A DNA stretch of 5,656 nt, from assembly GCA_003530935.1 (NCBI GenBank), contig DPEO01000140.1, forward strand, positions 1 to 5,656, read 5' to 3'. Below the pieces are notes generated by a model. The model was not told where the DNA came from, did no database searches, and saw only the letters and a program-made list of their open reading frames with translations. The stretch is from Desulfomicrobiaceae bacterium. Its GTDB lineage: Bacteria > Desulfobacterota > Desulfovibrionia > Desulfovibrionales > Desulfomicrobiaceae. Below, piece after piece: positions 5,584 to 5,656 of the stretch. The translations under genes were made by a program, and so were the position numbers. Within the stretch, counting starts at the first letter, position 1. Each line of letters starts with the position of its first letter.

Positions 5584-5656
5584 AGACCATTGCCGTGGCC
5601 AACCAAAAAGGCGGGGTGGGGAAGACCACCACGGCCGTCTCCCTGGCGGCGAGCTT
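5580..5656 (+). CDS. ParA/MinD-family ATPase, N-terminal part (3' end outside window)
   Basis: Only 25 codons are present. They begin MKTIAVANQKGGVGKTTTAV, the deviant Walker A motif of ParA/Soj/MinD ATPases, with signature lysine K10 and phosphate-loop K15-T16. The ATG overlaps the PilZ stop as ATGA, and a G-run at 5568-5574 can serve as ribosome site with a 5-base spacer. Family members dimerise on ATP and set the position of DNA, septum proteins, flagella or chemosensory arrays. Because it follows cheB, cheR and a PilZ gene, an array-positioning (ParC-like) role is more likely than chromosome partitioning, but the fragment cannot decide between these. No ParB-like gene is seen before the window ends. 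Confidence 0.9.
   Translation, partial: MKTIAVANQKGGVGKTTTAVSLAAS

Noticed and set aside
1..5656. CRISPR arrays, insertion sequences, tRNA or rRNA genes
   Set aside because: No regular spaced repeats, transposase-like frames or terminal repeats, and no tRNA or rRNA-like sequences were seen.

Overview
The window reads as a GC-rich bacterial chromosome segment (roughly 60% GC in the blocks counted by hand). All recognisable genes are on the + strand. Gene content and protein style suggest a Desulfovibrio-like sulfate reducer (Desulfovibrionota). That lineage is an inference from gene content, because the window contains no rRNA or other marker gene.

The left part (1-1079) holds a tandem pair of related type IV prepilin-like genes. 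The first is cut by the window edge. The second has a complete prepilin N-terminus (cleavage site G|FTLIE). Its reading frame breaks near 986-1002: the conserved C-terminus found in its neighbour continues in the +1 frame to 1079. Aligned to its neighbour it carries one extra base, so it looks like a recent frameshift, a sequencing error or, less likely, recoding. The spacer at 1080-1315 holds several small dyads and a good intrinsic-terminator candidate (1235-1262). It separates the pilin pair from the next unit.

The right part (1316-5656) is a tightly packed unit: cheB (receptor methylesterase with receiver domain), a 649-residue HEAT-repeat protein, cheR (receptor methyltransferase), a small PilZ-domain protein and the first 25 codons of a ParA/MinD-type ATPase. 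Every junction overlaps (8, 4, 4 and 4 bp), which suggests one transcript with coupled translation. CheB and CheR are the opposing enzymes of chemoreceptor adaptation. The HEAT protein lies between them and could be a scaffold or binding partner. The PilZ protein keeps both c-di-GMP-binding motifs and so could bring second-messenger input. The ParA-like ATPase could position the chemosensory array or another polar structure. No receptor, CheA, CheW or CheY gene lies in the window; they may lie downstream.

The points most worth following up are the HEAT protein between the two adaptation enzymes, the coupling of PilZ and ParA to them, and the frameshifted member of an unusual four-cysteine prepilin pair. 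Nothing seen here proves a wholly new system.
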